Positions 56,719 to 64,000 of a stretch of 64,000 nt of DNA are shown piece by piece (the stretch's first letter is position 1; each line of letters opens with the position of its first letter). Source of the DNA: Hamadaea tsunoensis DSM 44101 (GTDB taxonomy: Bacteria; Actinomycetota; Actinomycetes; Mycobacteriales; Micromonosporaceae); NCBI RefSeq assembly GCF_000428945.1, contig NZ_AUAX01000025.1:62001-126000 (forward strand). Reading direction: 5' to 3'. The notes under the pieces are model-generated. The model was not told the origin of the DNA and made no database searches. It saw nothing but the letters and a program-made list of their open reading frames with translations. The position numbers were made by a program, and so were the translations under genes.

Positions 56719-56880
56719 GGGGGCGGTCCTTTCGGCCGTGAGGGTATGCGTATGCCCGGACCGGTGTTGCTGGATCGTCCCCACGATCAGTCGCGCGTGG
56801 ACAGTGTAACGTCGAGACCTGTCAATCACCAAGATCCAGCCGTCCGGGTACGTGCGTTCGGCTGGACCAGGGGCGATCAT

Positions 56881-59154
56881 GTGCACGTGGAGCACACCGG
56901 AGTACGCCGCATCGTCGCGGGCCTGGTCGCGTTGATCTTCCTGGCCGCCCTCACCCTGGCCAGTCTGTGGGCCGTGCGACCGCCGTCCCCGCTCGGCCCG
57001 GACGCGCCCGCCGGCGAGTTCAGCGGCGCCCGGGCGTACGCGCACGTCGCGAAGATCGGGCAGAACGTCCACGTGGCCGGGTCGGGCGCGGCCGACGACG
57101 TGCGGGCGTACATCGTCCGGACGCTCCAGGACGACGGGCTCGACCCCCGGATCCAGGACGCGGTCGGCGCGGACGACGCGCTCGGCGACGGCTACACCAT
57201 GGCCCGCGTACGCAACGTCGTCGCGGTCCTGCCCGGCACGAATCCGACCGGCCGGATCTTCATGATGGCCCACTACGACTCGGTCCAGGTCTCGTACGGC
57301 GCCAACGACGACGGCGCGGGCGTGGCGACGCTGCTGGAGACGGTCCGCGCGCTCAAGACCGGCCCGGCTCCGAAGAACGACATCGTCTTCGTCTTCACCG
57401 AGGCCGAGGAGGCGTGCCTGTGCGGGGCGGAGGCGTTCGTGCACTCCGACCCGCTGGCCGCGGACGGCGGCGTGGTCCTCAACTTCGAGGCCCGCGGGTC
57501 GAGCGGCCCGGCCATCATGTTCGAGACCACCCGCGAGAACGCCGGGGTCGTCGGCGTCTACGGCGACTCGGTCCCGTACCCGGTCGCGACCAGTTTCGCG
57601 GTCGAGGTCTACCGGATCCTGCCCAACGACACCGACTTCTCCCCGTTCCGGGACGCCGGGCGGTTCACGGGGCTGAACACGGCGTACATCGACGGGTCGG
57701 CGGTCTACCACTCGCCCGAGGACCGGCCCGAGTACATGGACCAGGCGAGCCTGCAACACCACGGCTCCAACGCGTTCGCGCTCGCCCGCGCGTTCGGCGG
57801 CGCCGACCTCAAGACCTTGTCGCAGCCGTCCGCTTCGGACGCCACGTACTTCCCGGTCCTGCGCTACCTCGTGCGCTACCCCGGCTGGCTGGTCTGGCCG
57901 CTCGCGATCCTGGCGCTGCTCGCCGTGCTCGCCCTCGCCTGGCTCGGCCGCCGCCGCGGCAAGTTCGGCTTCGGCCGCCTGTCGGCCGCCTTCGGCCTCG
58001 CGCTCGTCCCGATCCTGCTCGCGCCGGTCCTGGCCCAGGTCCTGTGGGCGATCCTCGTCGCGGTCCGGCCCGGCTACCGGCCCATGCTCGACCCCTGGCG
58101 GCCCGACTGGTTCCGGCTCGCGGTGGTCGCCCTCGTCGCCACCACGGTCCTTGTCTGGTACGCGTTGCTGCGCAAGCGATTCGGCTCCTGGGCGCTGGCC
58201 GTCGGCGGCCTCGCGTGGTTGGCCGTCCTCGGCATCGTCCTCGCGGCCTTCGCGCCCGGCGGCTCCTACCTGACCGCGCTGCCCGCGCTGGCCGGGGGCG
58301 TCGCGGGGATCGTGGCGCTGGTCGTGCGTACGGGATGGGTGAAGTTGCTCGCCCTGACCCTCGGCGCGGCGGTGGCGGTCGTCATCCTGGCGCCGACGGT
58401 GCTGCTCTTCTTCCCGGCCCTGGGCCTGGCCACGGGGGCCGCGCCCGCGTTCTTCGCGGCGCTGCTCGGCCTGACGCTGATCCTGCTGATCCCGCGCCGC
58501 GCGTGGTGGCCCGCGATCGGCGCGGCGCTCGCGTTCGTGGTGTTCCTCGGCGTCGGCCTGGCCGTCGACTCGTTCGACGTCCGCCACCCCGCCCCCGAAC
58601 AGCTCATGTACGCGCTCGACACCGACACCGGCCAGGCGCAGTGGGTCAGCGGCGACGACCGGCCGGGATCCTGGGCGAAGCAGCTGGCCGGCGGCCGGGC
58701 CGATCTGAAGGACGAGTTCCCGCTGCTGCGCGACGACATGGCCGCCGGGCCGGCGCAGGCCGCGAACCTGCCCGCCCCGGCGCTCACGGTGACGTCCGAC
58801 AGCACGGCCGGCGGGCAGCGGACGGTCACCCTGAACCTGAAGCCGCAGCGGTCGGTCCGGCTCGCCTACCTCCAGGTACGCGACGCCCACGTGATCAGCG
58901 CGACGGTCGACGGCCGCCCCGTCCCGGCCGACGCGCTGGCGGGGGAGTTCGGCGTGCTGTTCCACAACGTGCCGACCGACGGCCTGGTCGTCTCGCTCGT
59001 CCTGGACAAGCCGGGGCCCACGACGTTCAAGGTGCTCGACGGCAGCGACGGCCTGGCCGGCCTGCCGGGCTTCATCCCGCGCCCGGCCGGGATCGGCGTC
59101 GAAGGCTCCCACACCTCCGAACTGGTGATGGTCGCGAAGACCTACCACCTGTGA
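56881..59154 (+). CDS. Membrane M28-family metallopeptidase (Fxna-like)
   Basis: A 757-aa protein. N-terminal anchor (RRIVAGLVALIFLAALTLAS). Extracytoplasmic M28 domain (about 50-330) with all ligands visible: MMAHYDSV (His), GANDDGAG (Asp), FTEAEEACLCGAEAF (Glu, Glu), LNFEARGSSGPAIMFETT (Asp-to-Glu variant usual in this subfamily) and YHSPEDR (His). About eight transmembrane helices follow (about 335-560), then a C-terminal beta domain (about 570-757). GTG 56881 with AGGGG upstream. Likely exports activity to the cell surface; the substrate is unknown. The F2 hairpin follows the stop. Confidence 0.87.
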   Translation: MHVEHTGVRRIVAGLVALIFLAALTLASLWAVRPPSPLGPDAPAGEFSGARAYAHVAKIGQNVHVAGSGAADDVRAYIVRTLQDDGLDPRIQDAVGADDALGDGYTMARVRNVVAVLPGTNPTGRIFMMAHYDSVQVSYGANDDGAGVATLLETVRALKTGPAPKNDIVFVFTEAEEACLCGAEAFVHSDPLAADGGVVLNFEARGSSGPAIMFETTRENAGVVGVYGDSVPYPVATSFAVEVYRILPNDTDFSPFRDAGRFTGLNTAYIDGSAVYHSPEDRPEYMDQASLQHHGSNAFALARAFGGADLKTLSQPSASDATYFPVLRYLVRYPGWLVWPLAILALLAVLALAWLGRRRGKFGFGRLSAAFGLALVPILLAPVLAQVLWAILVAVRPGYRPMLDPWRPDWFRLAVVALVATTVLVWYALLRKRFGSWALAVGGLAWLAVLGIVLAAFAPGGSYLTALPALAGGVAGIVALVVRTGWVKLLALTLGAAVAVVILAPTVLLFFPALGLATGAAPAFFAALLGLTLILLIPRRAWWPAIGAALAFVVFLGVGLAVDSFDVRHPAPEQLMYALDTDTGQAQWVSGDDRPGSWAKQLAGGRADLKDEFPLLRDDMAAGPAQAANLPAPALTVTSDSTAGGQRTVTLNLKPQRSVRLAYLQVRDAHVISATVDGRPVPADALAGEFGVLFHNVPTDGLVVSLVLDKPGPTTFKVLDGSDGLAGLPGFIPRPAGIGVEGSHTSELVMVAKTYHL

Positions 59155-59161
59155 CCCTGTT

Positions 59162-59244
59162 CCATGATCCCGTTTGGATCAGGGAAATCACCCGAATCTT
59201 GGGCCATGATTCGGGTGGAAGACCTGATCCAAACGGGATCATGG
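59162..59244. repeat. Palindromic element F2 (83 bp), likely terminator
   Basis: Left arm ATGATCCCGTTTGGATCAGG (59164-59183) with perfect complement at 59223-59242; flanking bases extend this to 22 bp. Inner stem CACCCGAATC/GATTCGGGTG. Almost the same sequence as F1. Where F1 has CCTTGATCC...GGATCAAGG, F2 has CCATGATCC...GGATCATGG, changed in both arms. Confidence 0.85.
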
Positions 59245-59315
59245 CGCGGAGCCGGGCCACGAGCGTGATGGCGATCATGAGGCGGGGGCCGGCCGGGCCG
59301 GGTTACGGTCGGCGT

Positions 59316-60050
59316 ATGCGGATCGCGATCATCGGGGCGACGGGGCGGATCGGGAAGCTGGCCATGGCGGCCGTGACACGGGACGGGCACGAGGCGGTCG
59401 GGGTCAGCCGCTCGCTCGGCGTGGATCTGTCCACGGGGGACGGACTCGACGCGGCCCTCGACGGCGTGGACGCGGTGGTCGACGCGGTCAACGCCGGGGC
59501 GGCGGAGCCGGTCGCGTACTTCACGCGGACGACGGAGAACCTGCTGGCGGCCGAGCAGCGGGCCGGCGTACGCCACCACGTGCTGCTCTCGATCGTCAAC
59601 GTCGACCGGATCGCCGGCAATCCGCACTACGACGGCAAGGTGGCGCAGGAGAACCTGGTCGCGGCCGGGCCGGTCCCGTGGTCGATCGTCCGGGCGACCC
59701 AGTTCCACGACTTCCCGGAGATGATCGCCGAGCGCGCCCGGACCGGGGACACCGTCGCCCTGGCGCCGCTGCTGCTGCAGCCGGTCGCCCCGGAGGACGT
59801 CGCCGACACGCTGGTCTTCGTGGCGGGCGGCGCTCCCCGGGGCCGGCTGGACCTCGCCGGGCCCCGGACGGAGGACATGGTCGACATGCTCCGCCGCGCG
59901 TACGCCCACCGGGGCGAGACGATCGACATCGTGCCGACCTGGCGGGCGGGGTTCGGCCTGAGCATGTCCGGCGAGGCCCTGATCCCGGACGAGGGCGCGC
60001 TGCTCGCGGCTACGACGTTCGAGGACTGGCTGCGCCGCCCGAGGGGATGA
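59316..60050 (+). CDS. NAD(P)H-binding atypical SDR (NmrA/YwnB-like)
   Basis: A 244-aa Rossmann protein: RIAIIGATGRIGKLAMAAVT (residues 2-21), VDLSTGDGLDAALDGVDAVV, YDGKVAQENLVAAGPVPWSIVRATQF. No YxxxK pair, typical of NmrA-like or flavin-reductase-like SDRs. ATG 59316. Its last 41 bases overlap the convergent RidA gene. Role unknown. Confidence 0.84.
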   Translation: MRIAIIGATGRIGKLAMAAVTRDGHEAVGVSRSLGVDLSTGDGLDAALDGVDAVVDAVNAGAAEPVAYFTRTTENLLAAEQRAGVRHHVLLSIVNVDRIAGNPHYDGKVAQENLVAAGPVPWSIVRATQFHDFPEMIAERARTGDTVALAPLLLQPVAPEDVADTLVFVAGGAPRGRLDLAGPRTEDMVDMLRRAYAHRGETIDIVPTWRAGFGLSMSGEALIPDEGALLAATTFEDWLRRPRG

Positions 60051-60429
60051 CGGCGGTGAGCTCGACCTCCAGCACCGCCCCCGGCAGGAACAGCCGGCTC
60101 ACCTCGACCGTCGTGCTCGCGGGCGGGTCGGCGGGGAAGAAGCGGTCGCGTACCGACCCGTAGCCGCGCAGGTCGTCGAGGTTCGTCATGAACGTACGCA
60201 CGTGCGCGACGTCGGCGAACGTGGCGCCGTGGGCGGCCAGGATGCCGCCGAGGATCTCGAAGATCCGCTCCGACTGGGCCACGACGTCGCCCGGCGCGAC
60301 CACGGCCCCGTCGTCGTCGACGGCGACCTGGCCGGCCGTGATGAGCAGGCTGCCGCCGTCGATCCGGGCGACATGTGCGAACCGGTCGCCGAACGGTGCG
60401 GCGACGGGGTTGTCCTTCAGCAGCGGCAT
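60010..60429 (-). CDS. RidA/YjgF-family enamine/imine deaminase-like protein
   Basis: A 139-aa trimeric chorismate-mutase-like fold protein: LLITAGQVAVDDDGAVVAPG, GGILAAHGATFADVAHVRTF, with the substrate-binding Arg in AHVRTFMTN and the tail Glu in AVLEVELTAVIP. RidA proteins hydrolyse reactive imines/enamines. Four bases downstream of the 3-hydroxyisobutyrate-dehydrogenase-like gene, so it is in one operon with it. A metabolic link (clearing a reactive intermediate) is inferred. Confidence 0.88.
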   Translation of the reverse strand: MPLLKDNPVAAPFGDRFAHVARIDGGSLLITAGQVAVDDDGAVVAPGDVVAQSERIFEILGGILAAHGATFADVAHVRTFMTNLDDLRGYGSVRDRFFPADPPASTTVEVSRLFLPGAVLEVELTAVIPSGGAASPRTS

Positions 60430-60432
60430 CTT

Positions 60433-61221
60433 CTACTCCGTCACAAGGGTGGATACGTCCACGGACTGATCCGCCTCGGCGTCCAGCAGGCCGAGCGCGG
60501 CGAGGGTGACCGGCAGATCGCCGGCGCGGTCGATCGCGAGGCGGAGATCCTTCGCGGCCAGGCCGACCGAGAAGGCCGCGCCCGGCGACGGCGTGGCCCG
60601 GCCGACCGCCCCGGACAGCGGCCCCTTGCCCAGGGCCGCCAGCGCCGCTTCGCGCGGCACGCCCAGGGCCGCCGCCACCGCGAGCGCGTCGCGCAGCGCG
60701 GCCAGCGCCGTGACCAGGCCCGTGTTCACGACCAGCTTGGTCGCCGCGCCCGCGCCGACGTCGCCGCAGCGTACGACCGTGCCGAGCGTGTCCAGCACGG
60801 CCTGCGCGGGCGCCGGGTCACCGCCCACCAGGATCGTCAGCGTCCCCGCCGCCACCGCGCCGATGCTCCCCGCCACCGGCGCGTCGACGTACCTTCCCGC
60901 GGGCACGCGGCGGCTGAGCGCCACCGTCTCGTCCGGCCCGATGGTCGACATCTGCAGGATCACCGCGTCCGTACGCAGAGCCGGCCCGATCTCGTCCAGC
61001 ACGGTCTCGACGGCGGGCCCGTCGCTGAGCATCAGCAGGACGACGTCGGCGTCGCGTACGCCGTCCGGTGCGGTCGCGGCGATCCGGGCACCGTCGGCGG
61101 CGAGCGCGGCCGCCCGGGCCGCAGTGCGATTCCAGGCCGTGACGTCGTGCCCGGCCGACAGCAGCCGGCGGACCATCGCGGCGCCCATGGTTCCCGTGCC
61201 GAGCACGGCGATCTTGGTCAT
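60433..61221 (-). CDS. 3-hydroxyisobutyrate-dehydrogenase-like NAD(P)-dependent oxidoreductase
   Basis: A 262-aa beta-hydroxyacid dehydrogenase. Dinucleotide loop IAVLGTGTMGAAMVRRLL (4-21), MLSDGPAVETVL, substrate loop DAPVAGSIGAVAAGTLTILV, catalytic Lys in GAATKLVVNTGL (near 166), KDLRLAIDRAG. May reduce tartronate semialdehyde or succinic/hydroxy acids. ATG 61221. Divergent from the LysR gene, which probably regulates this operon. Confidence 0.88.
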   Translation of the reverse strand: MTKIAVLGTGTMGAAMVRRLLSAGHDVTAWNRTAARAAALAADGARIAATAPDGVRDADVVLLMLSDGPAVETVLDEIGPALRTDAVILQMSTIGPDETVALSRRVPAGRYVDAPVAGSIGAVAAGTLTILVGGDPAPAQAVLDTLGTVVRCGDVGAGAATKLVVNTGLVTALAALRDALAVAAALGVPREAALAALGKGPLSGAVGRATPSPGAAFSVGLAAKDLRLAIDRAGDLPVTLAALGLLDAEADQSVDVSTLVTE

Positions 61222-61313
61222 GCCACCAACCTAGGCCGCGACCGGGCATGCCACCAACGAATGAATCGCATGCGAGCCATGCGTGACCGGCATGTCCGGC
61301 TAACCTGTCGGGC

Positions 61314-62216
61314 GTGGAGACCCAACTGCTGGAAGTGTTCAGGACCGTCGCGCGGACGCGGTCGATCTCGGCGGCCGCCCGCGAACTCCGCTACACCCAG
61401 TCGGCCGTCTCCCGGCAGATCGCCGCTCTCGAGGCCGAGCTCGGTGGGCGGCTGTTCGACCGGCTCGCCCGCGGCGTCACCTTGACCGACGAGGGGACCG
61501 CCCTGCTCCCGTACGCCGACGCCGTCCTCGGCCGCCTCGACGCCGCCCGCCGGGACCTCGACGACCGGCGCCGCCTCGGCAGCGGCCGGTTACGCGTCGG
61601 CGCCTTCGCGACCGCGGTCGCCGCCCTCGTCCCGCGGGCGCTGGCGTCGTTCCGCGAGGCGTACCCGGGAGTGGCTCTGTCCTTGGTGGAGGGACTGACC
61701 CCGGCACTGCTGGACCGGCTCGCGGCGGGGGAGGCGGACCTCGCGGTGGTGAGTTCGTCGCCCGCGGACCTGCTGGAACCGGAGCGCTTCGAGCTGCACC
61801 ACCTGCTCGACGAGCGGCTGCTGCTGGCCGTGGCGCGCGGTCACCGCCTCGCGCGCCGCCGCACGGTACGCCTCGCGGAGTTCGCCGACGAGCCCTTCAT
61901 CGCCGGGTCGGCGACGGCCGAGAAGACGCTGCTGCGAGCCAGCCTGCCGGCCGGGTTCCGGCCCAGGATCGACATCATCGCGGCCGACTGGACCGGCAAA
62001 CTCGGGTGCGTGGCCGCGGGGCTGGGCGTGGCGCTCATCCCGGCCCTGGCCGTCCGGGGTACGCCGCCGGACATCGCCCTGCTCCGCCTGCACCCCGCCG
62101 ACGAGTCGGTACGCCGGGTCTTCGCGGCGACGGCCGCCGGGCGTACGCCGTCGCCGGCGGTCACGGAGTTCCTCACCCACCTCCACGCCGCCACCCGCAC
62201 CCTCTCCCTCTCCTGA
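61314..62216 (+). CDS. LysR-family regulator
   Basis: A 300-aa regulator. N-terminal HTH (about 1-60: FRTVARTRSISAAARELRYTQSAVSRQIAAL) and a periplasmic-binding-like effector domain (about 90-295: LRVGAFATAVAALVPRALAS, LAVVSSSPADLL). GTG 61314, 92 bases from the divergent dehydrogenase start. The spacer contains TCGCATGCGA and a second GCATGC, candidate LysR half-sites. The stop is followed by the short F4 hairpin. Confidence 0.92.
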   Translation: METQLLEVFRTVARTRSISAAARELRYTQSAVSRQIAALEAELGGRLFDRLARGVTLTDEGTALLPYADAVLGRLDAARRDLDDRRRLGSGRLRVGAFATAVAALVPRALASFREAYPGVALSLVEGLTPALLDRLAAGEADLAVVSSSPADLLEPERFELHHLLDERLLLAVARGHRLARRRTVRLAEFADEPFIAGSATAEKTLLRASLPAGFRPRIDIIAADWTGKLGCVAAGLGVALIPALAVRGTPPDIALLRLHPADESVRRVFAATAAGRTPSPAVTEFLTHLHAATRTLSLS

Positions 62217-62225
62217 CGGGCTTCC

Positions 62226-62262
62226 AAGATCCCGTGTGGATCAGCGATCCACACGATCATGG
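62226..62262. terminator. Hairpin F4 after lysR
   Basis: GTGTGGATC-AGC-GATCCACAC perfect stem (62234-62254) inside a longer AGATCCC...GATCATGG palindrome, ten bases after the LysR stop; a short relative of F1/F2. Confidence 0.65.
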
Positions 62263-62297
62263 CCGAGATTCGCCCCGCAGTCCTGTCTCGGTCCGGC

Positions 62298-62320
62298 CTT
62301 TGTCGCGACTGTCCGCTATG
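62298..62320 (-). repeat. Repeat B, copy 4 (reverse)
   Basis: Complement reads CATAGCGGACAGTCGCGACA plus AAG; one or two changes from copies 2, 3 and 5. It opens island 3 as copy 1 opens island 2. Confidence 0.82.
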
Positions 62321-62520
62321 CGCGCTGGGCGGGCCGCCGGCGACGGCCGTTCACTAACGGAAGACCGTTCCCTGCATCGCCGAGCAAGGGCGGCAGCGGG
62401 ACGGCTCGGACGTGACCCATGGCGGCCCCAGACGCATCTACCTCCCAGCCACAGATGATCACAGGCCCGGCGGCCCACTCGTGCGCTCTCGTCAGGCCGG
62501 AACCGGGCGTGCGCGTATCG

Positions 62521-62632
62521 GCCTTGATCATGTAACTCATATATGTCGAAATACGGCCGCTATGACATATATGAGTTACATGATCAAGGCTTGGCCATCC
62601 ACTTCGACATATATCAGCGACATGATCAAGGC
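62521..62632 (+). repeat. Hairpin E2 with second right arm
   Basis: Left arm 62521-62547 (begins GCCTTGATCATGTAACTCAT) and right arm 62564-62590 form a perfect 27-bp inverted repeat with a 16-base loop. A second right arm (CGACATATATCAGCGACATG..., 62605-62632) follows after 14 bases. It lies in an AT-richer patch. Confidence 0.9.
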
Positions 62633-62758
62633 CCGGTGGTCAGGGAAACGGCAAGGTCGGGGCAAAGCACGAGGCGCGTCGCACTGTCGGGAAGATCCCT
62701 CCCGCAACCTGGATGGCGACAGGCCCGCAGTGGATACCGGACATGATCACGGCCACCT

Positions 62759-62868
62759 CCTTGATCATGTATCGCCAGTTCGGTGAGATCGCGCTCTCCC
62801 GCCGAACTGGCGTCACATGATCAAGGCCAGGACGGTCCCGCCGCCGGAATAGCGTCACATGATCAAGC
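62759..62868 (+). repeat. Hairpin E3 with second right arm
   Basis: Left arm 62759-62783 (CCTTGATCATGTATCGCCAG TTCGG) and right arm 62802-62826, 23 of 25 paired, 18-base loop ending CGCTCTCCCG as in E1. A second right arm 62844-62868 begins CCGGAATAGCGTCACATGAT. Confidence 0.88.
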
Positions 62869-62887
62869 CGCCGAACCCGCCCGAGCC

Positions 62888-62910
62888 CCATATCGGACAG
62901 TCGCGACAAA
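62888..62910 (+). repeat. Repeat B, copy 5
   Basis: CATATCGGACAGTCGCGACA plus AAG, identical over 23 bases to copies 2 and 3, just before repeat A copy 3. Confidence 0.85.
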
Positions 62911-62954
62911 GGCCGGGGTGACACAGGACGGGCGCGGGACGGGCGCGGGTCGGA

Positions 62955-63110
62955 GTGAAACCGTGAGCGGGCGATGGCGAACGATGCTTCGCCCCACTCA
63001 CCTGGCAGTGGAGGCCTCGGAGCGCAGCGGAGAGGCCGGAACGGTCTCCCGCGTGAGGAGCGGAGGTGAGATCGACGAAACCGGGACAAGAAATTGATCA
63101 TGATTTTGAT
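62955..63110 (+). repeat. Repeat A, copy 3
   Basis: CGATGCTTCGCCCCACT, GGCAGTGGAGGCCTC, GGAACGGTCTCCCGCGTGAG, GAGCGGAGGTGAGATCGACG, then CCGGGACA and GAAATTGATCATGATTTTGA; a near full-length match to copy 1 (24018-24170) in the other orientation. Confidence 0.86.
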
Positions 63111-63149
63111 CCACCCCCACCGTCATCGACCTAATACATGCAGGGGAAG

Positions 63150-63192
63150 AGCCCAAGATTCGAGTGATTTCCCTGATCCAAGCGGGATCTTG
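63150..63192. repeat. Half-element F3
   Basis: CCCAAGATTCGAGTGATTTC then CCTGATCCAAGCGGGATC: the reverse of the left half of F1/F2 with two changes. Its ends, CCAAGAT and ATCTTGG, pair with each other. It stands just beyond the stop of the permease gene. Confidence 0.75.
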
Positions 63193-63205
63193 GAAAGAGC
63201 GCCGG

Positions 63206-64000
63206 TCAGAGGGGCCAGATGAACGGGACCACGATGACGCCGATCAGCAGGAACCAGCTCAGCAGGACCAGCCCCAGCTTCCAGTAGTCGCCGAACCGGT
63301 ACCCGCCCGGATCCTTGACCATCAGGTTCGCCGCCGTGGCGATCGGTGTGAGGAACGCGCCCGCCGCGGCCACCGCGATGCACATCATCACCGGCTGGAC
63401 CGAGATCGCGGCCTCCGTCGCGGCCGCCGCGCCGATCGGGATGACGATCAGCGCCGTCGCCGTGTTGCTGATGACCTGCCCGAAGATCGCCGTGAGCAGG
63501 AACATGCCGAGCAGCAGCAGGATCCCGCTCGCGCCGAACAGGCGTACCACGAGGTGGGCGAGGTCGTCGGCGAGTCCGGACTGTCGCATCGCGACGGACA
63601 GCGGGATGAGCCCCGCCACGATCATGATCGTGGTCCAGGAGATCCCCTCGTACGCCTGCCCCATCGTCAGGACGCGGGACACGATCATCGCCCCGGCGGC
63701 CAGGACGGCGACGGCGGCCGGCGGGAACAGACCCGTCGCGAGCAGCACGATCATCGCGGCGAGGATGACCAGGGCCGGCCGGGCGCCGGGGCCGAGCGGG
63801 AGAGCCTGGCGGCGTACGGCCGAGGGCTCGTCGACGAGCAGGACGTCGCGGTCGCCGGTGACCCGGTCCAGCGCCAGCCAGGAGCCCTGGACCAGCAGCA
63901 TGTCGCCGGGTACGAGAGCCACGGCGCCGGGGCCGAGCTGGTCGCCGTTGCGGTGTACGGCCAGGACCACGAGTTCGCCGCTGTCCGTGGTCATCCCCGG
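63206..64000 (-). CDS. SLC13/DASS-type permease with RCK_C domain (5' end beyond window)
   Basis: 265 codons of a longer gene; the frame is open to base 64000. Visible from the edge: a TrkA/RCK_C-like domain (ELVVLAVHRNGDQLGPGAVA, LVPGDMLLVQGS), then about six membrane helices with the family's NTATALIVIPIG and TPIATAANLMVKDPGGYRFG motifs near the C-terminus. Prokaryotic SLC13-like permeases with internal RCK_C domains move dicarboxylates, sulfate or other anions with Na+. Substrate undetermined. The upstream half lies outside the window. Confidence 0.88.
   Translation of the reverse strand, partial: PGMTTDSGELVVLAVHRNGDQLGPGAVALVPGDMLLVQGSWLALDRVTGDRDVLLVDEPSAVRRQALPLGPGARPALVILAAMIVLLATGLFPPAAVAVLAAGAMIVSRVLTMGQAYEGISWTTIMIVAGLIPLSVAMRQSGLADDLAHLVVRLFGASGILLLLGMFLLTAIFGQVISNTATALIVIPIGAAAATEAAISVQPVMMCIAVAAAGAFLTPIATAANLMVKDPGGYRFGDYWKLGLVLLSWFLLIGVIVVPFIWPL

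Larger units (their letters stand above)
62217..63205. other. Repeat island 3 (no gene, 989 bases between convergent genes)
   Basis: No credible gene. Contains in order: hairpin F4, repeat B copy 4 (reverse), module C copy 2 (62354-62415), an orphan right arm (62438-62461), hairpin E2, module C copy 3 (62684-62705), hairpin E3, repeat B copy 5, repeat A copy 3 and half-element F3. The order B-reverse, C, hairpins, B-forward, A is the same as in island 2. Confidence 0.8.

Noticed and set aside
62640-63101. A 153-codon minus-strand frame in island 3
   Set aside because: It runs through hairpin E3 and repeats A and B; peptide similarity to the other islands ends with the repeats.
1-64000. tRNA, rRNA or transposase genes
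   Set aside because: None recognised by eye on either strand; a covariance-model scan would be needed to exclude a tRNA completely.

Overview
The window is GC-rich actinobacterial DNA. The secreted polysaccharide-degrading enzymes, two SARP/AfsR-type regulators, ECF41 and ECF42 sigma factors, frequent GTG starts, frequent ATGA/GTGA gene overlaps and the very frequent word GTACGC all suggest a Micromonosporaceae-like organism (Actinoplanes/Micromonospora relatives). This placement is an inference from gene content and base composition, not a database match. No rRNA, tRNA, CRISPR array, phage or transposase gene was seen.

Layout. (1) 1-6.7 kb is an arsenic/metalloid island: an edge-truncated aquaporin coupled to an ArsR-ArsC fusion, a histidine phosphatase, an FAD oxidoreductase with a CC-rich tail, an ArsN-like acetyltransferase with its ArsR, and a mini-operon of two tiny Cys-rich proteins plus an M28 peptidase lying divergently from a Corynebacterium-type ArsR. 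Each transcription unit has its own palindromic operator. (2) 6.7-14 kb: a regulator/MFS pair, a sulfatase with its formylglycine-generating enzyme, a surface protein, and a TetR/membrane protein pair. (3) 14-28 kb: two SARP-NB-ARC-TPR regulators, a NarL-type two-component system, a secreted tripeptidyl-peptidase-like hydrolase, ArsR/AHSA1, GH43 and an endonuclease/exonuclease/phosphatase-fold protein. (4) 28-33 kb: an EamA transporter and a polyamine operon (unknown 370-aa protein, ornithine decarboxylase, homospermidine synthase). (5) 33-46 kb: SDR, STAS/PP2C partner-switch pair, serine hydrolase, a 1259-aa secreted protein, a membrane-anchored protein, ECF41 sigma with a recognisable autoregulatory promoter, a tiny calcium-repeat protein, GntR and an orphan ABC ATPase. 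(6) 46.7-64 kb: cell-wall hydrolases, YCII/ECF42 pair with its promoter, pectinesterase, PadR pair, CoA transferase, Cip1-like CBM2 protein, membrane M28 peptidase, SDR, RidA, a 3-hydroxyisobutyrate-dehydrogenase-like protein, LysR and an edge-truncated SLC13-type permease.

The most unusual signal is not a gene. Three long gaps between convergent genes (24.0-24.4, 45.8-46.7 and 62.2-63.2 kb) are built from the same set of modules. These are a ~150-bp element, a 23-bp GGACAGTCGCGACAAAG motif, and strong hairpins with TGATCA ends arranged as left arm, loop, right arm, spacer, second right arm. The stem sequence differs at every locus, yet the two arms within a locus match (up to 27 bp perfect). 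A related ~83-bp hairpin family occurs in shorter gaps, where a base that differs between copies differs in both arms. I read these as a structured, possibly mobile or gene-converted intergenic repeat system. The second system worth attention is the Cys-rich mini-operon at 4.5-6.7 kb.
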